Positions 1-11,716 of a stretch of DNA of 64,000 bases are shown piece after piece. The notes beneath the pieces were generated by a model that saw only the letters and a program-made list of their open reading frames with translations, did not search any database and had not been told where the DNA came from. This DNA comes from Pratylenchus scribneri (taxonomy: Eukaryota > Nematoda > Chromadorea > Rhabditida > Pratylenchidae). The position numbers and the translations under genes were made by a program. The stretch covers positions 2,542,001 through 2,606,000 of the forward strand of contig JAQSEB010000019.1 of NCBI GenBank assembly GCA_030063045.1, written 5' to 3'. The first letter of the stretch is position 1. Each line of letters opens with the position of its first letter.

Positions 1-273
1 TATTATTAGAATGATTAAGCCCCGAAAGAATAAAAAATGACATTTTTGTATAAAATTGACTTGGTTGTCCTTGAAAAATGCAAAATTATTTAATTTTTTA
101 GTAATATGTGAATAAATTCCAAAATTAAAGGTCAATTTTGGCCATAAATAGAACATTCAAATGAATAAAATGTAAATAAGCAATTTAGGCTTATTTACCT
201 AGGTTTTGACCATAGATAGGGATAATACTTATTCCCCTTTCCCTCTCATTTATTCAAATTTCCATCCAATCAC

Positions 274-636
274 CTGTTCCTCAATGAATGCCATTTTGTC
301 GGCTGCTTCTTCGATTTCCTCTATCTCCTTGGCCATTTCATTCTCGATGGAAAATATCCGAAATTTTGCCCTTTTTTCTGCAACATTTTCTCCATTCTTT
401 TTCTTCTCCTCCTTTATTCCAATTTCTTCTTCCTCTTCCTTTTCTTCTTCCTCCTCATTCTCTTCTTCATCTTCTTCCATCAAAACGCCCATTGGCGGCG
501 ATTGAACCCGAATTGGGGATTGGGGCGGTTTTTGTGGTGGCAGCTGGGAAAACGTAAATGGCGACGATGTGGATGAGGAGGACATCGATGGAAGCCCATT
601 GGGCATAGGCGAGGGGGGCGGCGAGAAAAAATTCAT
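274..636 (-). CDS. First exon of an unrecognised acidic protein (partial)
   Basis: The reading frame opens with MNFFSPPPSP and runs through a Ser/Pro-rich segment (about residues 1-55). A near-uninterrupted Glu/Asp run follows (about 56-80), then a Lys/Glu-rich segment predicted to be helical (about 85-120). I chose the Met at 634-636 because an upstream Met adds only hydrophobic residues from A+T-rich sequence. The exon most likely ends at the CAG/GTGATT donor (exon end 274). Continuing past it gives a few codons and a stop. The remaining exons would lie left of the window. No domain is recognised. The Pro-rich then acidic composition suggests a nuclear or scaffolding protein, but that is only a guess from composition. 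The opposite strand is also open here because of the low-complexity codons; I treat that as a shadow. Confidence 0.5.
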
Positions 637-657
637 TTTTATTACTAATTTAATCAA

Positions 658-2366
658 TTTTGTTGAAATTTTTTGGAGTTAAATTAAATTATTTATTTTA
701 TTCAGAAGTAATAGCTAAAAAAATGAAATTATTTTTGTTGAAAAAATTTTCACTAAAAGAGAGAATAATTATTTTGAAATTTTCAAAAAAGGGATAATAA
801 AAAATTATTGAATTTTTTATTATGCGCGAAATTTTTCGTTCGAAAGAGAAAATAAATAAAAATAAATTGGCCCATAAAAATAATAATTTTCAGTTTTTCG
901 CTGCATTGTTTAATAATATATATTGTTAGAAATTTTTTTTTTGAAAATAAAATCGATAATTTTAGTAAAAAAACAAAAATGCTAAATAAGTATAAAAATT
1001 AATAGTAAAATATAAATAAAATATTTGTCAAAATTAAAATTTATCAATTTTTAGAAAAAGAACTTTCCGAAAGAATATGTTTTTTTTTTGTGCATGCTCA
1101 TTCATTTATTCATTGAATGAGTGGGAAAATAAAATATAATAAATTGCATTTTTCGGCCGAATATTGGCAAGGAAAATTGGCTAAAAATTGGAGAGGCCAA
1201 AAATGGAAAAAATGAAGAATTGTTCTCCCGAAAATAAATAAATTTTAAATGAGGGAAAAAATATGTATTCCCTGAAAAATTAATTTTAAAATTTTTTTTT
1301 GGAAATTCAAAAGAATGAAAAATAAAAAACGTCTGAAAAATTTGGAAAAATATGCTTTTATGATAGCTTTATCATTTAATTTTATTTTTTGGATTTTTAT
1401 TTATTTTTTAGTAGCGGAATCTCGGTCCTCGGTATTGACGGGGTATTACTGGGGTCGATTATTTCTTCATCCCCAGACGGCCAATAATTCCCGAATAAAT
1501 TCGATTTTAATTTATTCTAGGCCAATTTTTTATGGAAGGACATTTCACCATAAATATAAAACCGTCCATTTCTCTCTTCATTCTATTTATCCAATTTTAA
1601 TAAAAAGGTGGATTTTTGGGACAAAATTTTGTTCTCTCTGGTGCCCATCTTTCCCTCAAATTTCAAATTTCATATTCAAATATTTGCACAAAAAATGAGA
1701 GGGGATGAATTATTGGAGGGAAATGCATTTAAAAGGGAATGCACTAAGGTTTGATTTAAATTGAAATTAATACATATTATTGAAAATTAAAATAAATCGA
1801 TGAAATGAACAATAATCAAAAATTTTCCATCAATATCAAAATTATGAAGAAATGGAAAAAGACTGCAAAAAATCAACGATTCTTTCTATTTAAGCAAAAA
1901 AAATTTATTCAAAATAATAATGAATTTTTTAATATATTATTTTCTTGAGCATCAAGTCCAAACTTTACCGTATAATGGTTTGCCCTGAAGTTATTGTCAA
2001 TTTATCTCTTCTCTAATCTCTGGGAAAAATTTACTATTTTTGGTCGAAAAAGGCAGCAAAGCAAAGCAACAATTAGTTTGAAAGCAAAAGATAAAGTGAA
2101 ATATTTAGCTTGATATGTATATTTTTTGTCTTTGTTTCATTTGGGTTACATTTGAGAGTTGGATTGGAAATTGGATGCTTCTAAAAACTTAAATAGAGTT
2201 TGAATATGTCCAAATTTTAATTTAAATCAAAATGGAAATACAAAATTTATAACTAATTTTAAAACAAATTAAGAAATATAATAAAATAATATTAAAATAA
2301 TTTCAATAATTGTTGTTATAATATATCATAAGTAGTTGAATAATTATTTATTTTATTATCTGGTCA
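658..2366. other. Intergenic, no gene seen
   Basis: This is A+T-rich sequence between the acidic-protein exon (its promoter side) and the 3' end of the gamma-glutamyltranspeptidase gene. One 127-codon open stretch on the + strand at 1315-1698 has no recognisable motif and a composition like the surrounding non-coding DNA, so I do not call it. Nothing else is recognised. Confidence 0.5.
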
Positions 2367-5300
2367 TCAATATCCAGCTGGAAATGAGGCTGTTTTCCGA
2401 CGAAAATCACTGATGGATGGGAAAATATAATTATATTTATGGATAAAATAAAAAGTTGTGAAAACCTATTTGCATGAATGAACCCATTATTGGTCACAAG
2501 CAATGCTTGAACAATGCTAATTTGCTTTTCAACCACTAAAATAAATGCATAGAAGTAAATTGATAATAAATAAATGAATAAATATTTTTTGAAAGATTCC
2601 AACCAGTCATATTTTGATGCATTTCATTGACCAAATATTTAATCAATTCCTGCACATTTAAAATGCAATTTAATTATAAAAATATTAATTTAATTTTACA
2701 TGAGGAATTGAACGCTCGAATTCGCTAAAAACTATGAAAAATATATTTTAAAAAATTTTTGACTGACGTGACATGAGGCAAAAATTGATTATGGAATCGT
2801 GGGGCATCCACGGCTTCTTTGATAGTCTAAAAATTTAAAAAAAGAAATAATGAATAAAATAAATTATGCCTGGTTAAAAATGAGTGCCCTAATTACTGTT
2901 TGAGCAATTGCCGAAATAATCCTTTTTAAATATTTTTAAATATTTTTTTAATTTTATTATCCCAATAAACCAACCTGGAGCCACCCGAACCTCCAATAGC
3001 CATTTTTTACCTATTTTAAATTATTAATAATTAAAAATTTAAAAATTTACCTTTCCTTTATTTTTATTGTAAATTATCTAAAATAAAAGAAAATTAAAAA
3101 TAATTAATTAAAATTTTTAATACAGTTGGGCTCATCGAGGACATTGGCCTTTTCTTGGGTGAAATGAAATTTTCTGGCGATGGTGCAAATCCATATGAAT
3201 TATTCCGGTTTGGGGAACTGAAATGAAATAAAAAATTCTCAGAAATTAAATAAAATTGCCTGAAATCGTCCATTGAATCATTCCAAATAATTCCTGAATT
3301 TTTATTTATACATTTTTAATATTTTTTTTACCAAATGTTGGCGACATTCTCATTGAGCCAAGTCTAAAATTTTATTATTATTTTTTTGATACTTTTATTT
3401 AATTCCGAACAATTGATTGACTGAACTTGTTGTCGAAATGGCATTCCCTTGGGCATCAATGATTGACACATGTGAAGTACCTAAAATTTAATATATATTT
3501 ATTAACTTATTAATCAATTAGAAACAATTGAAAATTTAAAAATATTTTTTATTTCATTTTTTATACAACAAAAATAATATTTTGACTTATAATAAATCAG
3601 AAAACGGCTTTAGACCATACAAATTTTATACCAATTTGTAGTTGTAGAGATCTCACAGAAATGAACATTTTAACAAATAAATTTCTTAGTTTTAATGTAT
3701 TTGAGCGAGTTAACCATATTTCCAATTCTTGGTTTAATAAGGCTTTAAATTAAAGTCAAAAACCTAACGATTTATATACAATTCGATAAGTCTCGATGAA
3801 AAACAAATGAAAACAATCTAAAAGAAGAATGATTTTTCACATATTTTTGATTTGTTTCAAAAAGATATACAGCAGAAATCCTAATTAAAATGTTTTTAAA
3901 AAGTGTAAAAAATAATTAGGGAGTAAAAAAGAGGTAAAAATTGCGTTCATTCTTCCATTTAATATTTAAATTATTTGATAATATGACCATGATCCGGAAC
4001 TTGTGCACTCAAATCCAAGGAATAATAATGCAAAGGTTGAGCTATGTCAAGAACAATTGAGGCAATCCATTTGGCAAATTCACTTTAAAATAATTTATCT
4101 AATTGACTAATTTTATTGTCAAACTTTTTGGTCATATTTGTGCTAATTTCCAAAGCATTTTGTATGAATGTTGAATCACCTAAAATATACTTTTTTAAAT
4201 ATTGTCAATTATTTGTGAACCCAATTTTGTCCTCTGGGCATATGCAAATTTTTGTGCTTCAATGAGTCGATGATAGACCAATGGATCATCCAAATTCACA
4301 TTTTTATGATAAAATTCTATAATTTAATTTAATTTCGAATTAATTCCCCTTCCAACCGGCCATAATTTTGATAATTGCCTGAACAATTGCAAATGAGGAT
4401 GGCGGTGGTGGCCCACACATTGTCAATTCCTCCTCTATTATTAATTCACTTTCCAATGGATTTTTGTGAATTATTGTCCTAAAATGATTTACAAAAATAT
4501 TTTTTATTATATTTTTCTTACTCATATTGCTCAAAATCTTGGAATCCAATTTCGCCGCCATTTTCTTTAATTTCTGCGGATAATTTTTTCGCAATTTTTC
4601 CTTCAAAATTGAAAAATATTGAAAAGAATATTTCAGAATACCTTTATAAAAAAGTTTCAAAGGATTTCTTGCACTTGCCAATTCGACTAACTAAATTTCT
4701 ATATTTATTATTTTACTATTTTTCTAACCAAATTGGCCAAATTTTTCCTCTTTATTATGTCTCCTTCCTCAAAGGGTTGGCCAGTTTGATTATCAATAAA
4801 AATTTCTCTAAAAATAAATTATAAATTAATTATAAAAAATATTATAAAAAATAATGTTCAACCTCATTGGATCATTCGCATTGATTTCTTTGCTTTTTTG
4901 ATGCAAAACCATTGCCAAATGGGCGGAAACGGGAAAACCATTTTTTGCTAAATTGACTGACGGCTCAATCAATCGTTTCCAAGAAATTCTCCCTGATCCA
5001 AATTTGGTATATACCGTCCAGAAACCATGCAGTTCGCCCGGTACCGCAATTGAACTGTTTATTTAATTTCAGTTTTCATTAAAATTATCCTACCGATATC
5101 CAATGGAAGAATCATTCGGGGATTGCTGGAACATTGTGGCATTCGATGCCAATGGTGCCGTTTCACGGGCATCAATTGTTTGGCATTTCTTTAAAATTAT
5201 AAATATTTATTTTATTTTATAATGATGCCATACATTTGTGGTTGCATTGTAAATTGTCATTAAAAATCCGCCACCAAGACCAGAAGATTGTGGATTGACA

Positions 5301-5882
5301 ACGCCAATACACAAAAAACTTGCTAAATTTTTTTAAAAAATATTGGAATTGAACCAATCATTGCGTCCACTGCATTTCCTCCTTCCATCAATATGTCCCT
5401 ATGAAAATATTATTAAATAATATTTAATTTAATATAAAATGACCTTCCAATTTCACTACAAAGTCCTTCAAATAAATTATTTAAATTATATTATTTTATT
5501 ATAAAATTACCATTATCCGTAACCACCCCCGCCTTTCTGTATTGCCCTAGGACACTTTCCGATGGAGGAGGCCATTTAAATGTGCTTGAATTTGACAATC
5601 CATCATTATTGTTATTCCTTTCAATTTGTTCATCCATCAATGAAAGTGGGCCAGGATCACCGATGCTCAAATTTGACACTTCAATGGATTCCGTTGACGC
5701 CGCAGTATAGGCAAATGAATCCTATTTTTGTATTAAATTATTATCAATTTTTGAATTGATTTTTTTGAATTAAATGCCTGTATTGGATTATAGAACTTGA
5801 TGGCAATAAAGAATAAAATGGGCAATAAAACAAAGATGCCGATTACCGAAATCCATATTAACTTTTTCTGGACAATTTTCAT
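2367..5882 (-). CDS. Gamma-glutamyltranspeptidase, membrane-anchored, multi-exon
   Basis: GGTs cleave and transfer the gamma-glutamyl group of extracellular glutathione. The chosen start (Met at 5880-5882) opens [10 protein letters not shown] and leads straight into one hydrophobic segment, the type II signal anchor usual for the family. Family motifs follow in order: [92 protein letters not shown] and [10 protein letters not shown]. Then come [20 protein letters not shown] and the C-terminal FPAGY before TGA at 2367-2369. The Thr of DHGTSH is the family's autocleavage and catalytic nucleophile. It is intact and split off by an intron. Three introns have GC donors. Two blemishes are seen: an extra A at about 3003-3008 shifts frame before GGSGGS, and the exon ending near 3408 lacks a GT or GC donor. 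The gene could be functional with sequencing indels, or decaying. Confidence 0.9.
3577..3770. repeat. Dispersed R1 inverted-repeat element in a GGT intron
   Basis: This diverged copy starts with TTTTGACTTATAATAAATCAG and ends near AAAGTCAAAA. The two ends are inverted relative to each other. It carries the family core (ATACCAATTTGTAG and a later GAGCGAGTTAACCATAT-like stretch) seen at about 19.3, 26.6 and 44.7 kb. It sits in the intron that separates the Gly and catalytic Thr codons of the GGT gene. Confidence 0.6.
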
Positions 5883-7092
5883 TTGTGAATTTTTTTGATT
5901 CTAAATTTTTAATATAAATAATTAATTTTTTTAGAAATAAATTGTAAAATTCTAAGGAAAGAATATTTTTATAAAATTGATTTTCCTTTTCCATTTTTGG
6001 GTGAAATGATGAGAGTTCAAACTGCGCAAATATTATTTCATATTCCACATTCATTAATTCATTCATCATTTCAATTTACTAATTTCCTCGTCTGGCCTTT
6101 ATTTTTGTTTTTTACAATTTTTATTTATTAAAAAAGTGGAACATAATGAATGGGTTCATATTTAAAAAATTACTAAGAATATTAATCAAAAAATAAGAGT
6201 ACACAATGAATAAATATTTATGAAAAATATTATTATTAATTGATAGACTGCTATAGGAATAGGACTTAAATTTCTGCCGGATGGGCTTATATTTAAAATA
6301 AAATGCTGAAATAAAAACAAAGAAAATCTTGAATAAATACTTGGCAAAATTAATTTATTTTAAATTTTTTTATGCATCTTTTTCCAATTTCATCATCTAT
6401 TTATTTCTACCTCAAGAATTGTTTGTCCCCAATAATTAGCCCTAATTCTCTCTAGTCTTACATGCTGAACCAGGGGACCGATTAAAAAATTTTCAAATTA
6501 ATAAGATAAATGGCATCAAAAATTCAGATTTTACGGTCAAAATTCAGACACTTTTAAAATGGTTAAAAAAAGAAAATCGATTATTCTTGCATAAATTCAT
6601 TAAAATATCCAATTTTTCACTTCTCATTATCCATTAAAATTAGAACTTTAGACTTTTCCGCTACAAATGAAAATTTAAAGAAGGGAATAGCCGCACAGAG
6701 AAAAGCTAACTAAAATAGCCCAGCTTGGATTTGACATTTTATAAGGAAATATGATGATTTTATATGAAAAAAAGACAAATTCAGAAATTTCACCAAAAAT
6801 CAGCATAAATCTGAAAATTCGGCAAAAAATCGGACTTATGTATTAAAATAATTTGGCCTCAAATAGTGCCTCATACTCATTTTCCTTGCTAATGTTAATT
6901 GTGTGTTAATTTAAGATCAGAATTTATATTTATATATGTTTTTTAAGACGAATTCAACTTTACTATTAATTTGGTTTAATAAATTAAAAAAAACTATAAT
7001 TACAAATATAAATATTTTCACAATATTTTATCGTGCTTTTTTAAATGTACTTTTTACATATACAAATTCAAAATATATTTTCCATCAATTTT
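5883..7092. other. Intergenic between GGT 5' end and GPx 3' end
   Basis: This holds the presumed promoter of the GGT gene and the 3' flank of the glutathione peroxidase gene. A TTTAG sits 15-20 bases upstream of the GGT start, so a further 5' exon or a trans-splice site is possible. An open stretch at 5788-6069 overlaps the first GGT exon in another frame and has no motif. Nothing else is recognised. Confidence 0.45.
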
Positions 7093-8080
7093 TTATGCAG
7101 ATTTTGCCAATTCATTTTCTGGTTTTGCCACCTTGTCCGAAGCACCACCTTCTTGTTCTGCCGCCAAAATGTCAATATATTTTTGGATGACTCGTCCATG
7201 TTGCCACACAGTTGGATGGAATCGGAAACGAGGACGACCTTCGGCATCGACCAAGAATTTCTATAATTGAAAATATTTTGGACTAATAATTATTCCTTTT
7301 TTGTACCTCAAAATTCCATGTAATATCATTGCTACGAATTGGATTGTAGAACATTTCCTCCTTTGTGCCAATTCGTTTCACTGTTTCTGGGCAAGAATTC
7401 TGAAATAGAATCAAAAACTCAATTAAAATTTATTTTGAGTTTACCTTGAGAAATTCAAAAAGTGGATGATGGTCATCGCCATTCACATCAATTTTACCGA
7501 AAATATGCAAATTTTGATGCGGCTTCCATCCATCCCCAGGGCGAACATGGGCCAAACCTTTAAAAAAAATATTATTTTTGACTTTAATAATTAAAGCACC
7601 ATTCAAAATTTCTTGATTTTCGGCCGGCTCTTGCAAATGGAATTGATTGCAGGGAAAGGCCAAAATGGAGAAATTCCTTCCCATGGCCAAATTCTTCTCA
7701 ATTAATGGATTGAAATCATTGTATTGTTGAGTGAATGCTAAAATATAAAATTTCATTAAATTTATTTAAAAAATTGGCCAACCACAAAAACTGGCAACAT
7801 TCACAACCAAAACAATTTGTCCTTTATATGGAGTCAAATCGGTGTAATTTCCGGACAACTGTTCCACTTGGAAATCATGGATTCGCATATCCTCTGCTGC
7901 TGAACATTTACTGAATCGAGAAGTTTCGTCCATCAATTTTGGTCCGGCATGTTTTTTCACCACACTATGTTGTTCCTTCTCCTTTTTGTGCTTTGTTGCG
8001 GCCGCAAAACATCCATCCACAACGAAGCATGAACAGACAATGGCCAAAAGGAAAAGTGGTCGACATTTTGAGGAGAACAT
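7093..8080 (-). CDS. Secreted glutathione peroxidase
   Basis: The enzyme reduces peroxides with glutathione or a related thiol. The protein opens with a signal peptide ([20 protein letters not shown]). The GPx fold follows: [10 protein letters not shown] with the catalytic position occupied by Cys, [67 protein letters not shown] and RFHPTVW. Exons join in phase at FC/AFTQQY, LN/GLAHVRP and LK/NSCPE. The C-terminal tail is about 40 residues (a Lys/Glu/Ala-rich end before the TAA at 7093-7095), longer than in cytosolic GPx. A tail plus signal peptide resembles the extracellular, plasma-type GPx group of nematodes. The Cys form (TGT, not TGA) means no selenocysteine insertion is needed. Its start faces the Kunitz gene across about 380 bases, so the two may share a promoter region. 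Confidence 0.92.
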
Positions 8081-8463
8081 TTTTGGATGTTTTTGAAGTA
8101 TTTTTAATTATATTAAAAAATGATGATGAGTTAATTTTGTCCCAAATCCAATCGAGTTTATATTCGACAATTATTAGTAATAAACAATTATGAAGTGTAA
8201 TAATATTTTAAATTCCAAAGTGTAATATTTTTCATTTTTTAGTAAACCGGAACAAATATGGACTTCGTTAAATTATTAAATTACTAAAGGGCAAATAAAC
8301 AAAATTTTAATGTTTTTTTTCTGTCTCGTTTACTAAATCATCAATCAAATTTTTATTTTTATTACTAATAAAATTCTCTATAAAATGGGTCTTAAAAGGA
8401 AATAATAAATATCCAAATTAAGAATTAAAAAATTCATAAAGTCTCTTAAAATTCTTAAAAAAA
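8081..8463. promoter_or_regulatory. Head-to-head intergenic region (GPx / Kunitz)
   Basis: This 383-base A+T-rich gap separates the divergent starts of the glutathione peroxidase and Kunitz genes and must hold both 5' regions. I see no defined promoter motif in it. Confidence 0.4.
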
Positions 8464-9482
8464 ATGAACAAAACAATTCCCTTCTGCCTTTTTTCCCTTG
8501 CATTAATTGGTCAAATCATTGCCGATTCCGATGATAAGAATATTATTTGCCGACAAGGTAAAAAATTATAAAATATTATAAAATTTCAAAAAAAAATTCA
8601 AAAAAAAAATATTTTAAAATTTCAATTTTAAAATTTCAATAAATAATTAGATATTTTAAATTACAAAAAATTTTAAAATTTCAAAAAAAAATTTTCAAAT
8701 TTCAAAAAATATTTTAAAATTTCAAAAAAAAATCAAAATATTTTAAAATTTAAAAAATATTTTTAAATTAAAAAAATAGAATTTCTAAATAATATTATTT
8801 TAGCAAAAGATCAAGGCGACAAAGATTGTCAAAATCCAAAAGGCGGTTCATTTTTCTATTTCGACACAATCACTTTCCATTGCCAGCCATTCGCCTATTC
8901 CGGCTGTTCAGGAAATGAAAATCGATTTGCCTCATTGGAGGAATGCAAAGCTAATTGTGGCCAAATTAAACAAATCCCAAAACCGAATCCAAAGATTTTG
9001 GCAGTCCGTAAGCAATTCATTACATTTTCATTAATTATATACCAATTCTCTCTTTCAGCCAAATGCGAAGATGGCATTCGGGCAGCCGTTGATCCAGAAG
9101 CCAGGGTGTTGAATTGTTCCGCCGGTGATGGATGCCCGGATGGATATAAATGTGCTGGCGAACTTTGCTGCCCCAGTTCCAAAGGTAAAATAAAATTTTT
9201 ATTATTTATATTTAATATTCCATTAATTTTAGCCACCGTTTGCGAAGTTGAATATGACACAGGGCGATACCAGGCGGCCATCCCAAAACATTCTCCCGTA
9301 AATAAAATTGAATAAACAAATTTAAATGCAATTCCAATTTATTTTAGCTCTACTATTATGATAATTCCATTGACAATTGCAAAATATTCAGCTATTTGGG
9401 CGCATTGGGAAATGCAAACAATTTTGGCACCTACAATGAATGCATGAATTATTGCAGTAAAAGAAGGAATGCCAGAGAATAA
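8464..9482 (+). CDS. Secreted Kunitz protein with lustrin-like Cys-rich block
   Basis: Four exons join in phase. The product starts with a signal peptide (MNKTIPFCLFSLALIGQIIA). A six-Cys Kunitz domain follows: C1 in IICRQ, C2 in KDCQNP, C3 in FHCQPFAYSG, C4, then GNENRF, C5 and C6. A short Cys-rich block comes next (CPDGYKCAGELCCP), as in nematode multi-domain Kunitz proteins. The last exon encodes a second, degenerate Kunitz-like unit (CEVEYDTG ... NCKIFSYLGALGN ... ECMNYC) that keeps C1, C3, C5 and C6 but lacks C2 and C4. Kunitz domains usually inhibit serine proteases. Whether this one does depends on the reactive loop around the second Cys, where the canonical P1 residue is not obvious. 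The stop TAA is at 9480-9482. Confidence 0.88.
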
Positions 9483-9949
9483 AATGGAATTTTGCTAATT
9501 GATTAAAATCTAATGAATCATAAAAATATAATCTTTTTTGTGATATATAAACTTGTAATTTCGAATTATATAAATTTTAAATTCCATTTAAACGAAATTA
9601 TAAATTGGTTATTTTCTTAAAGTGATAAATTTTTGGGAATTAATCGGAAGTACATTTTTTGACTAAAAACCATTGTGAAGCATGTATTATATATTTAGTG
9701 AAGTTAAAAAATGTTTTTTCCAAAAATCTGAGGAAAAATTACTTTTTCTACCTCTATATTCAATCCAGCATAAAATCAGGCAGGCAGATGAGAAATATTG
9801 TCATTTATTCCATTAAAATATATCATTTATTATTGCATTTTGTATGAAAATTTCAGAAAAATAATTATTAATTCAATTGGTTTATTTTCATTTTTTTTCA
9901 TCATTAATATTCATTTATGTTATTTACTCCCAGTAATAGCAAAATACCA
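9483..9949. other. Intergenic, left part of duplicated block A
   Basis: No gene seen. The stretch from about 9650 resembles 13,230-13,400 (shared pieces such as CATGTATTATAT and TTTAGTG in the same order). It is therefore part of the segmental duplication that includes the two Cys-rich pro-peptide genes. Confidence 0.5.
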
Positions 9950-11716
9950 TCAATTGCATGCAGCTCCATCTTCATAGTATTGTGCGCAGTAGATCTGAAG
10001 CGAGAATATTGGAAATTATACATTTTAAGTGGCTAAAGTTTAAATAAAATATAGAACTTGATTATTTTTATTATAATAAATATTCTGATCACTATATAAT
10101 TTTCTATGAGAAGCATTTAGGGATGTTGAATGACCAATGCTTTTAATATTCTTTTTCATTTTTTTAAAATTTTCTTTGTATGTTGTAAATATCAATCGAA
10201 AATATTATTTGTTTATCCAAAAATCCATATTTTTGGATATTAAATTTAAAATTTTTGCTGTCCACACTGCATAAGTTCTATATAATCAGTGTAATGAAAT
10301 TTGTAACAATAGAATAGATTGTTTTTTGACCAAAGTTCTATAGGAGGATCTTTTATCTAATACTTTGATGAAAAATTGTTTTAATTAGGAAAACAATGTG
10401 ATCATTTAATAATATTTTCTTTATACCACTTTGGCACTGTTTGTCGCCCAACTGTAGTCATCCTCATGGCAACTGTCAATGAATTTTGACCATTTTTTCT
10501 TGGATGTGAATCGACAACATGGCGAATTTGGACCGGTTTTCCATTTAAAATATTTGCCGCCTGCTCGTTTGCAATGAGTGTATCTGTGGAAAATATATTT
10601 CATGTTTTTATATTTTGTGAATTAATAGCTAATGAAGCGAAATTAGAAAAAAAATATTAAAAAACAAGTAAAAATTTGACTAGTTAATAATGAAAATTTG
10701 CTTCAGTAACAGAGCTGGGTCCGACTCCGACTCCGACTCCAACTCCGACTCCGCTCCGGAGCTGGAGTCGGAGTCGAAAATTGAAAAGGTCGGAGTCCGG
10801 AGTCGGAGCTGGAGTCAAAATTTTCATAGGTCGGAGTTGGGAGTCGGAGTCGGAGGCAAAAATTTTGATCGACTCCGGACTCCGGTCGACTCCGGATTTT
10901 TATTTAAAAAAAAATGTATTTTTTACCTAATTTTCCCTTTTCAAATTTTTAAAATTAAATTTTTTTTCGTTTATTTTGATTAAAATTGAAATTTTCGTAC
11001 CGAAATTATATCATTTTCGGAAATAGATGTTAATTTTACACAAAAATGCCCTGGAGCCAAATCGAATTACTTAAAAAAATTTCTGCGGAGTCAAACTCCG
11101 GAGTCGGAGTCGAGTTTTAGAACGATTCCGGAGTTGGAGTCGGAGTCGGAGTCAAAAATCGGAAAGCCCGGAGTCCGAAGTCGGAGTCGGAGCTAAATTT
11201 TTGAAAGGTCGGAGTCCGGAGTCGGAGTCAAGCTTTATGAAAAGCACAGCTCTGTTCAGTAATATCAGGGGATCATTTTTTATAACGATAAAATTAGAAT
11301 GCTTATTTTTTCAGTGATGAGAGATGTTTAATATGCTGAAAATTTTTGCAATTTTTGGGCTATTTATAACATACAATAAGAAAATTTTGAAATAATAAAA
11401 AATACGTGTGTCTGTTGAAGTCAGGACAGCCAATGCTTTCCAAAATGCACATCACTTCTCTTTTCCAACGAGCTTTGAATGCAACTGCCGTAAAATTTCC
11501 GTCATCATCTTCCTCATCAATGATTTCTTCATCGCCATAATCATCATTATATGGCGTTGATGGTGAAAGAGTGGTGGTGGAATTTGTTGGTGAAGGGACA
11601 TCCGGGCCAACATCCAGGCCATCACCCTCAAATTCGTTCTGTTGTGCATTTAAGCAAAGAATGGAACAGCAAATTGGTAAGAACAGCAAAAGTAGAAATT
11701 GTAAAACAGAACTCAT
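9950..11716 (-). CDS. Secreted acidic pro-peptide / Cys-rich protein, copy A
   Basis: No family is recognised. The start at 11714-11716 opens a signal peptide (MSSVLQFLLLLFLPICCSIL). It leads into a Ser/Thr/Pro segment and an acidic run (EEIIDEEDDD), about residues 25-75. A basic motif RWKRE follows, which could be a convertase site. After it the protein is basic and Cys-rich with eight Cys: VMC, GC, HC, CC, SC, YC and AC. Exons join at AGACACAC/GTATTT to ACAG/ATACACTC, and at AAAGTG/GTATAA to TTCAG/ATCTACTGC. The stop is TGA at 9950-9952. The closest relative is copy B about 2.7 kb to the right. The first intron holds a 545-bp hAT-like insertion absent from copy B. A secreted hormone-like, antimicrobial or host-acting peptide is possible; the sequence does not decide. 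Confidence 0.75.
10710..11254. mobile_element. Non-autonomous hAT-like element, GGAGTC-rich (MITE 1)
   Basis: The ends are perfect 8-bp inverted repeats (CAGAGCTG ... CAGCTCTG). They are flanked by a perfect 8-bp direct repeat TTCAGTAA (10702-10709 and 11255-11262), the target duplication size of hAT transposons. The subterminal regions are built from degenerate tandem hexamers of the GGAGTC/GACTCC type in opposing orientation, with an A+T-rich centre that has no transposase frame. It lies in the first intron of the copy A pro-peptide gene. Confidence 0.88.

Noticed and set aside
206..557. Two long + strand open frames opposite the acidic exon
   Set aside because: They are the complement of Glu/Asp-rich codons (Ser/Phe/Leu runs) and have no splice or motif support; the minus frame has a sensible start, domain-like composition and a donor.
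1315..1698. 127-codon + frame with a hydrophobic segment
   Set aside because: Composition follows the local A+T bias, there is no motif, and no splice or homologue-like pattern extends it.
10690..10983. 97-codon frame rich in SDSDS and SRS repeats
   Set aside because: It is the hexamer array of hAT-like MITE 1 read in frame; boundaries match the element, not a gene.
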